Of a stretch of DNA of 64,000 nucleotides, positions 35,651 to 48,265 are shown piece by piece. Both the position numbers and the translations under genes were made by a program. The stretch is taken from assembly GCF_020283565.1 (NCBI RefSeq), contig NC_060062.1, forward strand, positions 30,192,251 through 30,256,250, read 5' to 3'. The stretch is from Trifolium pratense (taxonomy: Eukaryota > Streptophyta > Magnoliopsida > Fabales > Fabaceae). The notes below the pieces were generated by a model that ran no database searches, had not been told where the DNA came from, and saw only the letters and a program-made list of their open reading frames with translations. How positions within the stretch are numbered: the stretch's first letter is position 1; every line of letters begins with the position of its first letter.

Positions 35651-36598
35651 TTAATTTTGTTAGTTTTATCACTAGCTAGGTGATTTACATAGCTTTAATT
35701 CTCACTGTATTATTACTCTTTGCAACTGTGAAGTTATATATATACTATATGATAAAAACAAAAGTTTCTTTGTTGATTCTGATTCATATTAGTTGATGAT
35801 ATAAAGAGTTAATTAATGATTATACTACTACAATATAAATTCCTTGAAAAGTTTGATATTAATTAATGTAATGAATAGTAGTTTTAGGTTGAATTATGAC
35901 AACTTATGATGAGCTCAAATTGGCAAAAGGACTTGCCTATAAGTTGCATAACTGAACTCAACAAATTGTTTCATAACTAATAGTGGTTTTAGAATGAATT
36001 ATGACAACTTGTGGTGAGCTCAACTTGCCAAAAGAACAACTATTTAATATGAGGTTGGAAACAATTGTTTCTTGTTTCAGTTTGTTTATTATCTCATAAC
36101 AAGTGTTGTCAAACATTGTCCAGCAACTCAGCAAACCACAAACAAGTCAATATCACACGAACAAAAACCGGTGAACGGCTAGCCTGGGACGTCATAAATC
36201 GTTAAAAGTTTATCTGTCTGGTGCGCAAATCGCCTTAGGATATAACAGGCTTATTCCGGCCAAGGTAAAGGTATCAGTTAAATTAAATTATACTAATTCT
36301 TATGTAAAATCAACATCTTTAATGCGGATCAATGTGAAAATAAAGTCGCACCTGATCTGATAAATAAAACTTTTATGAAATTAATACAAGGCAACACATA
36401 GCTTTAGCTTTAAAACCAAATAGATTAAGATAACAGTTGAAATTACAGAATTCAAAATGATACAAGATGCAATACTTATTGAAAGCCTTAATTATATTAT
36501 ATAGCATCATTTAATTGCCCCAGATAAAATAATACAGCGGGCTAATTCTTCATTCATGTTAATTATTATCTTCGTTCTAGCATAGTCACTTATTGCCA
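35651..36598. other. Convergent intergenic region with a 105-bp tandem duplication
   Basis: It contains the 3' UTRs of the TBL (+) and asparagine synthetase (-) genes. A block TTTTAG-TTGAATTATGACAACTT...GAGCTCAA recurs 105 bp apart (35891 and 35996). No gene is present. TTATATATATACTATATGA at 35735 is simple AT sequence. Confidence 0.5.
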
Positions 36599-39500
36599 CT
36601 AGCCCTGGATGGCAACCTTGACAGAAGCAGCTTCCAAGGGTATAATCTTCTCAAATTCTACAGGTTTGTTGACTACATTGTTCTGATTCTCATAAGCTGA
36701 ATCATGAACTCCAAGTGCTGCTCTACCAGAAGGATCGAGGTTCTTAGACCAAGAAGCATCCCACTCAACAGCTTTTGCTGTGCTACATGCAACAGTTGGC
36801 CCTCCAGGAACAGTTAGCCTTGCTGAGTTCTGCAAAACAAAATAATAAAAAAAATCAATATTGGAATCAACCCTTTTTAAATTATGTTACCTTATGGTAA
36901 TCAAATACGACAATGTTACCAACGCACAGAGTGGTAATAGTTTAAAAAAATAGAAATATTTGATTGAATGATTGAATTTAATGTAATCATATGTGTCAGC
37001 ATTAGATAGTGTCGAACACCTAACACACCTTCAATCTAAAGTGTCGGTGCTACATAGGTTATGGTTACAAAAATTAAGAAAAGTTGATTAATTATCTTGC
37101 CTGAGGGAAGAACCTCTCAAAGATCATTCTGTAGTAGTATCCTTCCTTGGTGTTTGGAGTGTTGTGGGGGTAGATATTACTAGCATTAAGCATCATTCTA
37201 TCAGTCACCTATTGGAAAATGTCAAGAAGAAATTATAAGGAAAATAAATTTTATGATAATAGCAACTTTATCACTGAATTGTAGAGAAGAAAAAAAAAGG
37301 TTGGATTTCATACATGTTTTGCAGCATGAGCTTTAAGGCCATCAATCCAACTATAACCAACTCCATCACTGAATTGTTCTTTCTGTCTGTATAAAATATG
37401 CTGCATGAAATTGAATGTTTCTATTTTAGTTTAGTAAATTAATTTTTTAGAGATCAATAGCCATTGCAGGAAATTACTTAGTACCTTTGGCAGATAAGGA
37501 TTCTCTTCATCATCAAAGGCCTTCCTCAGAATATACTTCTCAATTCGTCCTTCGTCTTTTTTTATCTGGACGTAAAATAAACCAGTTTAGTATGAGCTCG
37601 TTTACTTTGAGAAAATGTTTCATGTTTTTATTTACAAAAGGTTGTTTCAGTTAAAGTTCGAACTCGAGTACTCTCAATCGCATATAATTACTCATACCAT
37701 TTTATTCTCGGGATCAATATTCATTGCAACATTGATAAACTCCTTGTCCAAAAATGGAACTCTAGCTTCTAGACCCCAAGCAAAGGTTGATTTATTGGCT
37801 CTCTGGCAATCATATTGGTGAAGTGCTTTGATCTGCATATAAAAGAAATTAAACATATCTATTAATCATTATGATTCAAACCCTTATGTTATGTTCTAAC
37901 ATCGAACATCTAAATTCTAAATGACCTTGCGGCATGTTTCTTGGTGAAACTCTTCCTTGTTTGGTGCCTTGTGAAAGTACAGATATCCACCAAAGATCTC
38001 ATCAGATCCTTCACCAGAGATAACCCATTTGACACCAAGTGATTTAATCTTCCTTGACATGAGAAACATAGGTGTACTTGCTCTAATTGAAGTCACATCA
38101 TATGTTTCAACATGGTATATAACATCCTCAATTGCATCAATACCATCCTACATAACATAACACCATATATTATTATTGATTTCAAAACAAAATCGTAATC
38201 TAAAATGTTACTATTTGAAGCAGCGATTTTAGAAGCAACCAGTCTGGTGGTTGGCTCAACTGCACAGTTGTTTCTCAGTCTCTTAAAACCATATTGAACC
38301 GAGTTCAACTGTAGTTGGTTCAACCGATTTGATTTTTGTTTCAAATAACACTTATATATTTGTCATCTAGTTCAATTCATCGAACCAGTTAAACCACGAC
38401 TCATATGTTTTATCGGTTTGATCTTTGATCTGGTTTTTAAAACATTGATTCCAAGTGGTTACCTGAACAGTAAAGGTAAACTCATGGTGGACAGTTCCTA
38501 GGTAGTCTGCAACTTCTTTTCCAGCCTTAAGATCAGGTGAACCCTACTCAACATCAAAAGATCAAATATTAAGACAACATTAAAGGAATTTTATTGAAAA
38601 ATTAAAAAAGTACAAAAAGTTTGCATAAGTGATTCAAAACAGTATGTATGTATGTATGTATGCACCTCAAGGCCAACACAGAATGAGTGTAATTTTGATC
38701 CCCATTGTTCAGCAGCTTTTGTGGTTGCTAGGTAGCGAGAAGTGATCGATGCAACCAATGATGAGTCCAAACCTCCAGATAGTAGAACACCAAAAGGCAC
38801 ATCAGTCATCAACCTCTTTATCACTGCCTGTAATCACAATCAATTTGTATTTTAAATCATGAAAAAGTTTCCAATCCAAACAAAATGAGTATCAGTTGGC
38901 CCTAGTAATCCAGAATTCAGACGTGACTCGTGAGGTAAGTAAAGTATGACTGAAGATTGTTTCGGTCAGGGATCAAACTCAAGTACTAAACATGCGGTCA
39001 AACATGTTACATTGCGTCGTGAAACTAAACATGTGCTTAGAGAACTTCAAATACCAATTATGTACTAAGATCTTTATGAATCATACCTTCTCAAAGGCCT
39101 GCCTCAAAGCTAAAGGATCATAAGGAGCTGATGGAATAGCCTCAGAGTACCAAGGAGGATTGTACCATCTTCTAAACCCACCATCTTTGCTAGAGTACAA
39201 ATGACCAGGTGGAAAACACTCAAAATGTTCACAATCATCATTCAAACCTTTCATTTCTGATGAAATCCAAACAGAACCTGAATGCAAACACATTCAAATA
39301 TTTGTTCAAATACAAACTAAAAAAAAAACATAAATCAAATTCAAATGTAAGATATATAATATAAAATTACCATCTAATCCCCAACCAATGTATAGGGAAG
39401 TTACCCCTATAGCATCTCTAGCAACTATGTAACTGTTGTCACGAGTATCCAACAGAACAAATGAAAAGATTCCATCCAACATGTCAACAAAATCTTCTCC

Positions 39501-42500
39501 ATATTCCTCGTACTAATAAAAAAACATTAACATCAGTAACATTAACATATACAGTTCATAAGAACTACAAGTTCAATCATAAATCTTAATCAAAGATGAG
39601 TAATTACCAAGTGTGCAATAACATCACAATCACTTCCAGTTCTGAATGTGTGATGAGAGAGCTTTTTCCTGATTTCTTCATGGTTGTAAATCTCTCCATT
39701 TACCTGAATTTTCAATATTGACACATCACTAACCAAAATTTACCAACATTAACTTTAGTAAAGTACTAACATAATTGCATGAAATTAAACATGATCGTAA
39801 TCTTTGAAACACCGACATACTTGAACGTCATATACAACAAAGATACTGATGTCTAGACATCGGTAATAATTTCAAAGTACGAAAGTGATTGTATGTAATC
39901 ACACATATCAGTGTCCTATGTGTGTCTGTGTCGGACACATATTTATTAGACACGCCTTCGATATAATATCGATGATAGTGTAATTGATGATGTTGAAGAT
40001 AGTATGTCCTACCGTGACAATGACGGATTTGTCTTCATTAAAGAGAGGTTGATCCCCAGAAGCAGGATCAACTATGGCTAACCGTTGGTGTGCCAAAAAA
40101 CAATCACCATGTTGGTGGAGCCCACTCCAATCAGGGCCACGATGCTTCAATCTGTTACATCATCAACAAACAAATAATCAACAATCAACCCATCATAGAG
40201 ACATAGACCCATTAAATTAAAGAAAAATAAATAAAACTCTTACTAAGCTATTCATATCTTGAGTAAATAACAAGTTATTTATGTCACAACACTTTTTTTA
40301 AAAAATAAATTATGACATTTTAGACAAGTTGAGTTCCGAGTTTACATATCGCGCACCAAACATTTACGGTATGCTAAAACTTCGATATTAGAATTCGTTC
40401 TTACATATTTATAAGATACAAGGCATATGTCAAATAATTGAAATAATATTAGCTTGTCACATTTATTTTTTGAGCTAATGAAAAATCTAACTTTCTGTAG
40501 ATGAAGTATTTTAGTAGATAAACAAAATAATAAATTATTGAAAATTCACACGTACAAAATGAACTGATTCGACCGTAGGTATTTTTTTATTGGAATAAGT
40601 ATTAGCATAAGGATAAAAGAATATAGTTCTACAATTATTTAACCACTTTAAATCCTTTGTTGTTCAAATTGTCATTTCTCCTTTGAATTGTTCATAGTTC
40701 CCTTCCCACTCTAAATTTGTCAATAATTGCATTTCAACATGGACCCTACATACCACTTGTTTGTCCTAATTGATAAACAATCAATGATCTAATCAGAATA
40801 TAATATAGGAAAATACTAACTAGTGCCCCTGGGCACTGGTTAAGGAACTAAATAAGGTATGAATCTATTGGAAATTGTGTAATTTACTTTTTATAAGTAT
40901 AAAAAATGCTATTTTCAATGCAAAAATTATTTCTTTTGGTATCCTTAACTAGTGTCCCGGGGACACTGGTTAGCATGACCCTATAATATATTACCATAAT
41001 ATATTACCCTCTTATCTTATCAATGGAAATTGACCATGGTTAATTAAAGTAAAAGGTTAATGAAAGTAAAAGTTCAATGGCGCTATGGTTTTGGTGTAAA
41101 ATTATTTTGTATTGATATTCAATAAAATAAAAAAAACATTTATCTATATCATATAATTAAAATAGGTTATAGTGGGATGATTTTATGAAATATATGATTA
41201 TTGGATAACAGTGTAAAAATATTTTAAATTGTCCGCACATATATTATTTTCTCTTAAAGTAAATAGATTAAAATATTTTATTTTCTATAATAAATTAAAG
41301 AACAAGTCACTGTGTTCGCTTCCGTAAAAAAAAACCACTACATTTTATCTAATGAAAAAAATTCGAGTAGTATTGAGTATATCCTCTATTTCATTGTAAA
41401 CTAAAAATAATCACTTTTAAATAAAGCTAAGTCTTGTGATCATTAATAATAATAAATAAGAAAGCAACGTTTGAAGTTGTCAGCATATTGTATTAAGGAG
41501 TACGAATAAAATTACTTCAAATATTCAATCATTGATTTTTATTTAATTAATGAATATGACATTTCACTTATTTTTAATCTAATTAACAATTATATGACGA
41601 TTGAAACAAGGAATATGGATTATGTCATTTGGGTCCCATATTTATTCTTAATCATCATCCATAATGACAAAGATTATCATAACCCTCCTAGCTAAACAGA
41701 GTATTGCCCTGTCTTGCTATCTTAATCAGCCACTCTCAACAAGGAATTTATTGTTGCACATAGTAATGTTCAATACGAATTTGTAAAACATAAAACCACC
41801 CAAAAAGTCACGGTTGCGTATGAATTAATTTATACTACTATCATCTAAGAAATTTAATTTAATAATTAACAATTAAAAGTCATCTCATTATTTTAGAAAA
41901 TCCAAATTGAAAAGCCAAGTAATAATTTAATTAACAATGAGCAATTTAATCTCTAAAATATTAGTTCACATTAGTCTTTTTGAACCGGTCTCGTGTGACT
42001 AGAATTGGTTTAGTTGCAAAAAAAAATTTATATAAAACATTAAATTTTAGGATCAATCCAACCTTGTTATCTCCATTGTAAAAGATAATCTTGTGAGAAC
42101 TTAATATGATTTATTAGAGAAATAAAGATGCTCTTTCCGGGTCATTTTATAAGAAACAACTCATTTTTTATATTCAATGAATAATTAATGTATTTTTTAT
42201 ATATAAGATACATCAGTTAATCAATGAACCTAAAAAGTCAGCGATTTCTTATAAAAACGACAAAAGATGGTAATAATTTGGTGGCACGACCAACAATCAC
42301 AAATCATCATTTGTTTTTAAGTTAAATATGATCATAGTCAAATTCTTTTAAAGATTAGACCGTTACGATCAACTGATAGTCCAGAAAATATGTACATCCT
42401 CTTCAATCACCATTATAAGCACACAAAAAAGATCACCATTAAAATTTATTGAAAAACAAAGATATTTAATCTTTAATATAGGTCAAATAGAACCGTTAAT

Positions 42501-42674
42501 CAATAATTATCTGGTATATATAAATTAAATATGCGAAAAGAATTAATCATGTGAGCATGAAATTTAGAATACTAAAGAGGAAGAGAATGATTGCCTGCGA
42601 GAAAGCTCTAGGACACGAACCCTCTTGGCTCTAGAAGGATCAGAGCAACCAAGCACAGCAAGTATACCACACAT
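36599..42674 (-). CDS. ASN1: Asparagine synthetase (glutamine-hydrolysing)
   Basis: Thirteen exons on the minus strand: 42595-42674, 40013-40151, 39608-39703, 39371-39512, 39087-39277, 38666-38827, 38463-38543, 37926-38147, 37698-37832, 37485-37565, 37314-37400, 37101-37208, 36599-36829. They join in frame to 584 codons, the usual length of plant AS. The enzyme makes asparagine from aspartate, glutamine and ATP in the cytosol and is the main nitrogen-export step in legumes. After the initiator Met comes catalytic Cys2 ([10 protein letters not shown]), so the N-terminal glutaminase is intact. The synthetase domain has the PP-loop [10 protein letters not shown] and the conserved [14 protein letters not shown]. 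Introns 1 and 12 begin with GC (CAG|GCAATC, CAG|GCAAGA); the others are GT-AG. Intron 1 is 2.44 kb and carries a MITE. It closely resembles legume AS1/AS2; I cannot choose between them. Confidence 0.96.
40814..40975. mobile_element. 162-bp MITE in asparagine synthetase intron 1
   Basis: TIRs are TACTAACTAGTGCCCCTGGG and, read in reverse from the right, TGCTAACCAGTGTCCCCGGG. They match over about 32 bp. Each TIR is itself a palindrome (AGTGCCC..GGGCACT), as in the element at 24271. The core is AT-rich. No clear target duplication is seen. Confidence 0.65.
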
Positions 42675-43304
42675 TGTAGTATATTTTTATGTGATAATGA
42701 AATTAAATAGGGAAAGAACTTAGAAGAAATTATGAAGAAGAACACAACATGTAGTTGTAATGGTTTTGAAATTGAATGCTTATAAAAGCAATTCAGTATG
42801 CATAACTCTTCCTAGAATATGTTGTATTTATAAGGCATAATAATATGAATATTGATGATAGACACCATCAAGTGATGACGATGAAACGATGTCGTTTCTT
42901 TATAATTCAATGTACTGTTTTTTACCACTGGCTGGTCCATGACACTCCACATGGGACCCACAATTTATACCAACTATATTATGCCATGTGGTGAAACGTG
43001 GTTCGTTGTTCCTATGACTATTTTTGTCAATTAAATTATTTTTAAGATAAAACTAAATATGGTTTTTATTTTTTATTTTTTATTTTTTTTAGTTTAGTCT
43101 TTGTTCACACATGTACATATTGCTACAGTTGTTTTTGAAAAAATGAGTAAATTTCCAACTTCGTCTTCACGTGTGAGATAACATATTAGTATATAAATAT
43201 AAGTGTGGTTAATTCTATTTTTTTAGTCAAATGATTTAAATTAGAAAATAATATATCAAAGTCATGTAAAAAAAATCGAATAAATGAATAAAAAAAATTG
43301 AAAT
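42675..43304 (-). promoter_or_regulatory. Asparagine synthetase promoter region
   Basis: On the minus strand TATAAATA lies at 42825-42832, about 150 bp before the ATG. A second TATA-like TTTTATAAG lies at about 42780. I cannot tell which is used. The region is otherwise AT-rich. Confidence 0.45.
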
Positions 43305-44420
43305 GGATCGGACCAGCTCATTAGCCCAGATGACTCACACAGACTGGACCGGACTCATAAATGTATAGTCCAATAATAATTAGACCGGGCAAACCCATGT
43401 AGATATTGAAGATTGCTTTTTTTCCCCAATAGTTTCCTCTAAGGCCCCCAACGTGACCATTTTGGCCCTTTAAATGCGTTCGGATTCTAGAATCCAAAAC
43501 TTGTTTGTTATGGACCATACAATCCGAAACCAGTTTAAACAAGCAATTGACTAGTTATGGCTAGCTTGTACGTGATGTTTTGCCCAAGAAAACATGGATT
43601 TGGATTGTACAATCCAAAATCCCTTGTTTTTAATGTGTTCGGATTCTAGAATCCGAAACCTGTTTGTTATGGACCATACAATTCGAAACCAGTTTAACAA
43701 GCAATTGGCTGGCTATGGCTGGCTTGTATGTGATGTTTTGCCCAGGAAAACATGAGTTTGGATTGTACAAATCCGCAATGCCTTGCTTTTTTAATTTTTG
43801 TATCGTTTCGGATTGTGCCAACGGGAAACGCTGATATTCGGTTCGTAGGATCCGAATACAGTCTATGTGACAGAAGTTGTACTTTCATAACTACTTTGAC
43901 ACTCAATTGAGAGCTTTGAAACTAGGGCGATTTTTTTGGTGTATCAGAGGCTTGAAAGCAACGTTTATTCACTCAAAGAGGGTCGCAATACTCAATCGGA
44001 GTCATACAAGAGGTAATATGCGCTTTAAACCGTTAATTTTTTCAATTTTCATGGTTTTATGATTGCAGTCGCCTTTGGATCACACAATCCGAAATCATTT
44101 CGGATCCTACATGCCAAACTAGGCAATTTTTTTAAAATTTTGTAAATTGTTCATTATGTAATTTTCTGCATAAAACATGATTTCGGGTTGTACAATCCAA
44201 ACCTGGTAATTTGCTTGTCCATTTCGGACTATACAATCCAAACCTGTAATTTGCTTGTCCTAATGTATTTCGGATTTTAGAATCCATATCATCCTGAACC
44301 CCCCAAATTCAAGGTTATTTTGGGATTTTTGGGGGTTTAAGAGAAACACGGAGAGCGAAAAAAACAATCTTCGTAGATACTTTGGTCCACCAGATCGGAC
44401 TGGGTCATGCCAGCCCATTT
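43305..44420. repeat. Repeat block built on TTCGGATT...AATCCGAA palindromes
   Basis: At least eight occurrences of GGATT-N2-6-AATCC (for example GGATTCTAGAATCC, GGATTGTACAATCC, CGGACTATACAATCC) are spread over about 800 bp. The block contains a 159-bp tandem duplication (43478-43796). It is probably a non-autonomous DNA transposon. Terminal repeats and target duplication were not resolved. No coding potential is seen. Confidence 0.55.
43478..43796 (+). repeat. Tandem duplication, period 159 bp
   Basis: GTTCGGATTCTAGAATCC starts at 43478 and again at 43637. Both units then share TTTGTTATGGACCATACAAT, a CCAGTTTAA(A)CAAGCAATTG segment and GTGATGTTTTGCCCA, with about 10% difference. Confidence 0.85.
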
Positions 44421-45204
44421 GACAACTCTGGCCAAAACCCATTCAAATTGCCAAAATTTTAAGATTTTTGAAACTTGTTTTTCCGGTGAATAACCCTTCA
44501 CAAATTGTGTTGTTTTTTTTACAAGGACATGTACCCCCGCAAATAACCATTTTTCTTGTAGTGATGTTTAACACGTCTTTTTTTTTTTTTTTTGCTAAAA
44601 TGGAAAGCATAGTATCATAGTAAGTCATCGTCATCCCAATTATGTTGGCACCTTAATGCACTACCACTCCTCTATCATCTCACCAAAAGTATTATATATA
44701 ACTAATAACTCTAATTAAGAAAAAACCTACTGCAAACTTTCTATAAAATAAAAACCTACTAGAAACCGTAAAGCATGATTTTTTTTTTTTTACCCTCCTA
44801 TACAAACCCATGGTGAAGCCAATGGATTACTAGTTGCCTATCCAAAAAACTGCATGCAAGAAATGGGGATATGTAGAGATCAACCTCTTCTATCAATACG
44901 CTTATCAAAATATCACATGCAGCAAACGCACACGCATATATCTAGCAGTCCCACTATTTTTCGGACATCTCATTTATCCAATTCCAACTCTTTTGCAGCT
45001 CAATGATTATTAGGTTTCCATGTGGTAAAAGATAATAACCTTTACTTAACCCATTCTGTTAGTTTCTTCTCTTTTTCAAGTAAAAATCAAACTGAAAGAA
45101 ATAGAAAAATGTAGGACCCGTCGTTTACCTCTAATGTTTTTTATATTTTCATTTCCACTTTAATACATAAAACATAATAGGAAAAATAAAAGACTATGTA
45201 TGAA
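44421..45204. other. AT-rich, no gene seen
   Basis: No motif or repeat boundary is supported here. T-runs near 44580 and 44780 are simple sequence. Confidence 0.4.
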
Positions 45205-45841
45205 AAAATGTTGAATTTATAAGAGGTAATCTATTAATTTAATGTCTTAAGATTTTAGATAGAGATATGATGTCTCATTTTCTTGTGGTCATGAAGCATT
45301 TGATCCTATTGTTTCTCTCGAGTTTCCCCGAACTCCCCAACAAGTGGTATCAGAGTTTTGTTTTCGCTTGGTGGGAACTCACACTCGGTGGAGATTGTTG
45401 GATTTCAAGTGTGAATGATTAAGTCTCACATTGAATATATATGATAAGAATGTTAGATTTATATATAAGAGAGGTTGCATATTAACCTAATGTCTTACTC
45501 CCTCCGTCCCAAAACTTTAGTCTTTTTGGAGTTTTGCACAGAGATTAGGAAATGGTAAAAAAATGATAAGTAAAGTCATTCTTACCCTTACTTTATGAAG
45601 AAAGAGAAAATATATTTAATTAATGTTTTAACTTTAGTAAGGGTACAAATGATAAAGTATTACCAAATGTGCATTAGTTTCTTAAAAAGACTAAAGTTTT
45701 GGAACAAACTAAAAAGGTAAAAAAACTAAAAATTTGGGACGGAGGGAGTAAGATTTTGGGTGGAGATGTGGTATCTCCCTGTCTTTTGATCATGGAGCAT
45801 TGAACTCGTTGTTTCTCTTGAGCTCCCCTGGACTCCCAACA
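45205..45841 (+). mobile_element. TRIM: two LTRs around a 53-bp interior
   Basis: The first LTR (about 45205-45342, 5'-truncated) ends CTCCCCAACA. The interior of 53 bp (45343-45395) holds the primer site TGGTATCAGAG (from 45345) and a short purine stretch GGTGGAGA before the second LTR. That LTR (45396-45841) starts TGTTGGATTTC and ends GGACTCCCAACA. Without its 253-bp Stowaway insertion it is 193 bp, the same length as the solo LTR at 46481. Such terminal-repeat retrotransposons in miniature encode nothing and use proteins of other elements. Confidence 0.85.
45498..45748. mobile_element. Stowaway MITE inside the TRIM LTR
   Basis: The element is 251 bp with TIRs CTCCCTCCGTCCC and GGGACGGAGGGAG, flanked by TA at 45496-45497 and 45749-45750. 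This is the Tc1/Mariner-type Stowaway signature. Removing it joins AATGTCTTA to AGATTTTGGG, as in the undisturbed first LTR. Confidence 0.95.
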
Positions 45842-46480
45842 ATACTCATTTCACGATGAGTGGTCTATTTGATTATTTTCAATAACAAAATATATAAATG
45901 AAATAGAGAAAAATATTTTTACTAAATATATAATTATTCTTATGTGTATTAAAATAAATGTAAATTGATGCAAGTAGTATTAATTGGAGTATTTCATGGA
46001 ATTGGATCTGGTGCAGTCATTTTTTCATACAGTCGTTTAATAGTCATCCGATCACAATCGGACAGTTTAAACAAATGCAGTCAATTTATAATAGTTTAAA
46101 TCATAACCGTCTGATCTTGATCGAACGGCTATAGATGTTCTGACTGCATGACTGCACCGGAAAAGCGACTGCACGGAATCCGGATCCGTATTTCATTTCT
46201 ATTTCCTCCTCCTTCTTTCTTTTTCTGTTTTATTTTTAGAGTATTTCTTATAGTACTCTTTATTATTTCTGGAGAATTTAATTTCTTCTTATATTTATAT
46301 ATTTATTTACTTTCCCGTTCAGAAAAAAGTATTAATTAATTAGAGATACGGTTGGAAAAATATAATAAATATTGTGTTAAAAAAAATTAAATAAAAATCA
46401 TTCACTTTGAAAGAAACTCTTTCAGAAATAAAATGATTCATTTATTTTGGAAGATAAAATATATTATTAATTTATTGACT
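45842..46480. other. AT-rich, no gene seen
   Basis: Between the TRIM and the solo LTR. Around 46010-46170 the phrases CAGTCATTTTTTCATACAGTCG and GATCGAACGG...GACTGCATGACTGCACCGG recur with small changes (GACTGCA, CGATCACAATCGGAC), hinting at a decayed MITE. No boundaries were found. Confidence 0.35.
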
Positions 46481-46673
46481 TGTAGGGGGACTTCGGGTAG
46501 GAGGAACATCAAGTAAAATTTTACAAGATTACAAAAGAGGGAGATGACACATTTTCACCCAAAATCTTAAGACATTAGCTTAAAGTATCACCTCTCTTAT
46601 AAAGTCAAAATTCTTCAATTATCATTCAAAGTTAATGTAAAACTTAGCAACTCACACTAATTAAAATTCAACA
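46481..46673 (-). repeat. Solo LTR of the TRIM family, reverse orientation
   Basis: Read on the minus strand the 193-bp unit starts TGTTGAATTTTAATTAG, contains TTATAAGAGAGGTGATA and AATGTCTTAAGATTTTGGGT and ends CCCCCTACA. These match the TRIM LTR block by block. No internal domain or second LTR adjoins it, so it is a solo LTR. Confidence 0.75.
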
Positions 46674-47425
<752 letters not shown>

Positions 47426-47465
47426 TTAGGCATGTCTTAGGGCTCATTTCTATATTAATTAACAT

Positions 47466-47629
47466 ACTCCCTCTGTTCAAAATTTTATCTTTTTTTTTTT
47501 TTGAAATGAAAATTTTTATCTCTTTTAGTTTTGTCCTAAAACTTTGATTCTTTTAAGAAATTAAAATTTATTTTACCTGACAAAAAAATTAAAACATTTA
47601 TTAAATAAATTTTATCATTTTTAATAAAG
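47466..47629. repeat. Partial Stowaway-like MITE
   Basis: It starts CTCCCTCTGTTCAAAATTTTAT after TA and continues with the A/T-rich, TTTAGTTTTGTCC..AAACTTTGA pattern seen in Stowaway copies. The opposite end was not found. It is interrupted by the retroposed insert that follows. Confidence 0.5.
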
Positions 47630-47647
47630 TAAATGTAAAAATGATTT

Positions 47648-48247
47648 TTTTTTACTCAAAAACAACGATATTCATTCATTCAAATTTATAGGGAATACAT
47701 CAATCGAAATCATTACAAATTCAATTTCGCTAAAAACTAATAAGGATGAATCTGCAAACACAAACAGGCTCACAGTATCCGAGTTAATAGCATAAAACGG
47801 CATAATGTCTAAGACAAAGCCTACAATTGATATGACAAACTTCAAATGTCCGGAGTAATCATGTATCCGGATCAATAACGTTGATGATGCTAAAGTCATT
47901 GAATCTGCACTGAATTGAGATAGAAACAAACCTGCAAATATGAACAAAAAAAACACCGTACCAAGACGGGACAAACACCATACAAAGACGGGATAAACAA
48001 AACTCCGCACTAAGACGGGATTAAAACAACACCAGATGAAAAAAATCAGAAGAAAAAACTCGAATAAAACTCAAAAAGTATGTGGATATCACTTATTTAA
48101 ATAAAAAGAAATATAAAAACAATCAAGAGGGGTGATTTCGGATCAAAATTGATCCTAAACCACCCCTCTCTAATTGATAAACCAAGAAAAATCAACAAAA
48201 GAAAAGATCGCGGCTGAGAGAGAGGGGAGAAAGAATTAGGGTGGAAC
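47648..48247 (-). mobile_element. 600-bp retroposed insert with 18-bp target duplication
   Basis: The direct repeat TAAATGTAAAAATGATTT flanks it perfectly at 47630-47647 and 48248-48265. On the minus strand the insert begins CCACCCTAATTCTTTCTCCC and ends in an A-run right at the duplication, which is the hallmark of LINE-mediated insertion. It carries a minus-strand frame of 112 codons (47672-48010) with hydrophobic stretches that I do not recognise, and three CCCGTCTT(A/T/G)GT repeats. It could be a SINE-like family, a 5'-truncated LINE tail or a processed transcript. Confidence 0.8.
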
Positions 48248-48265
48248 TAAATGTAAAAATGATTT

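Noticed and set aside
43305..44420. A defined transposon with target duplication in the palindrome block
   Set aside because: I could not match inverted ends or flanking duplications by eye, so I list it only as a repeat block.
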